From CAZCDS01 sp964497585 (GTDB taxonomy: Bacteria > Desulfobacterota > Desulfomonilia > Desulfomonilales > Desulfomonilaceae): a stretch of DNA of 6,926 nucleotides. The notes under the pieces were generated by a model. That model saw only the letters and a list, made by a program, of their open reading frames with translations. It was not told where the DNA came from and did no database searches. Made by a program: the position numbers and the translations under genes. The stretch is taken from contig CAZCDS010000117.1 in the NCBI GenBank assembly GCA_964497585.1, positions 1-6,926 of the forward strand. The letters are read 5' to 3'. This document shows, one piece after another, positions 6,864 to 6,926 of the stretch (its first letter is position 1; each line of letters starts with the position of its first letter).

Positions 6864-6926
6864 TAGAGGATAGTATTTGGATTTGGAGTGTGTTTTTCAC
6901 GAATCGGTTGGAATTGTCAGATGAGA

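Noticed and set aside
6838..6924. Minus-strand frame open from the right edge to a TAA at 6840-6838, possible C-terminus of an upstream gene
   Set aside because: Only 28 codons are visible, there is no recognisable motif, and the stop falls in an AT-rich stretch; it cannot be distinguished from chance.

Overview
The window reads as part of a bacterial (less likely archaeal) anti-phage or restriction-modification island. All four credible genes lie on the minus strand, so transcription runs from right to left. Shine-Dalgarno sequences, overlapping genes and mid-range GC in the genes fit a bacterial chromosome, but nothing in the sequence identifies the species. No tRNA, rRNA, transposase, integrase or CRISPR array was seen.

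Order in the direction of transcription: (1) an AT-rich region at the right edge (about 6726-6926) that probably holds the operon promoter and possibly a divergent promoter; (2) a ~426-residue protein (6719-5439) with a PD-(D/E)XK-nuclease-like signature; (3) a 191-bp intergenic leader with an 11-bp-stem inverted repeat (5328-5363); (4) a 653-residue DNA amino-methyltransferase (5247-3286) with DPFSGGGT and DPPY motifs and two CxxC zinc ribbons, resembling the DUF1156 group; (5) a 784-residue protein (3334-980) that I assign tentatively to DrmE of DISARM; (6) the N-terminal 327 codons of a larger protein (983 to beyond position 1) that looks like the N-terminal region of the DISARM helicase DrmA, before its motor domains. 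Genes 4 and 5 overlap by 49 bp, and genes 5 and 6 share an ATGA stop-start overlap, so 4-5-6 form one translationally linked unit.

Interpretation: this looks like a DISARM-type defence operon in an unusual form. DISARM is known as a DrmA helicase, DrmB (DUF1998), DrmC (phospholipase-D-like) plus a methyltransferase, with DrmE as an accessory in one class. Here a DUF1156-like N4-cytosine/N6-adenine-type methyltransferase takes the place of the usual DISARM methylase, and a candidate nuclease heads the locus. The methylase would mark self DNA, the DrmA/DrmE complex would recognise or process unmodified DNA, and the candidate nuclease could be an extra effector. DrmB and DrmC, if present, would lie to the left of position 1. 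The DrmA and DrmE assignments rest on pattern recall and need profile searches.
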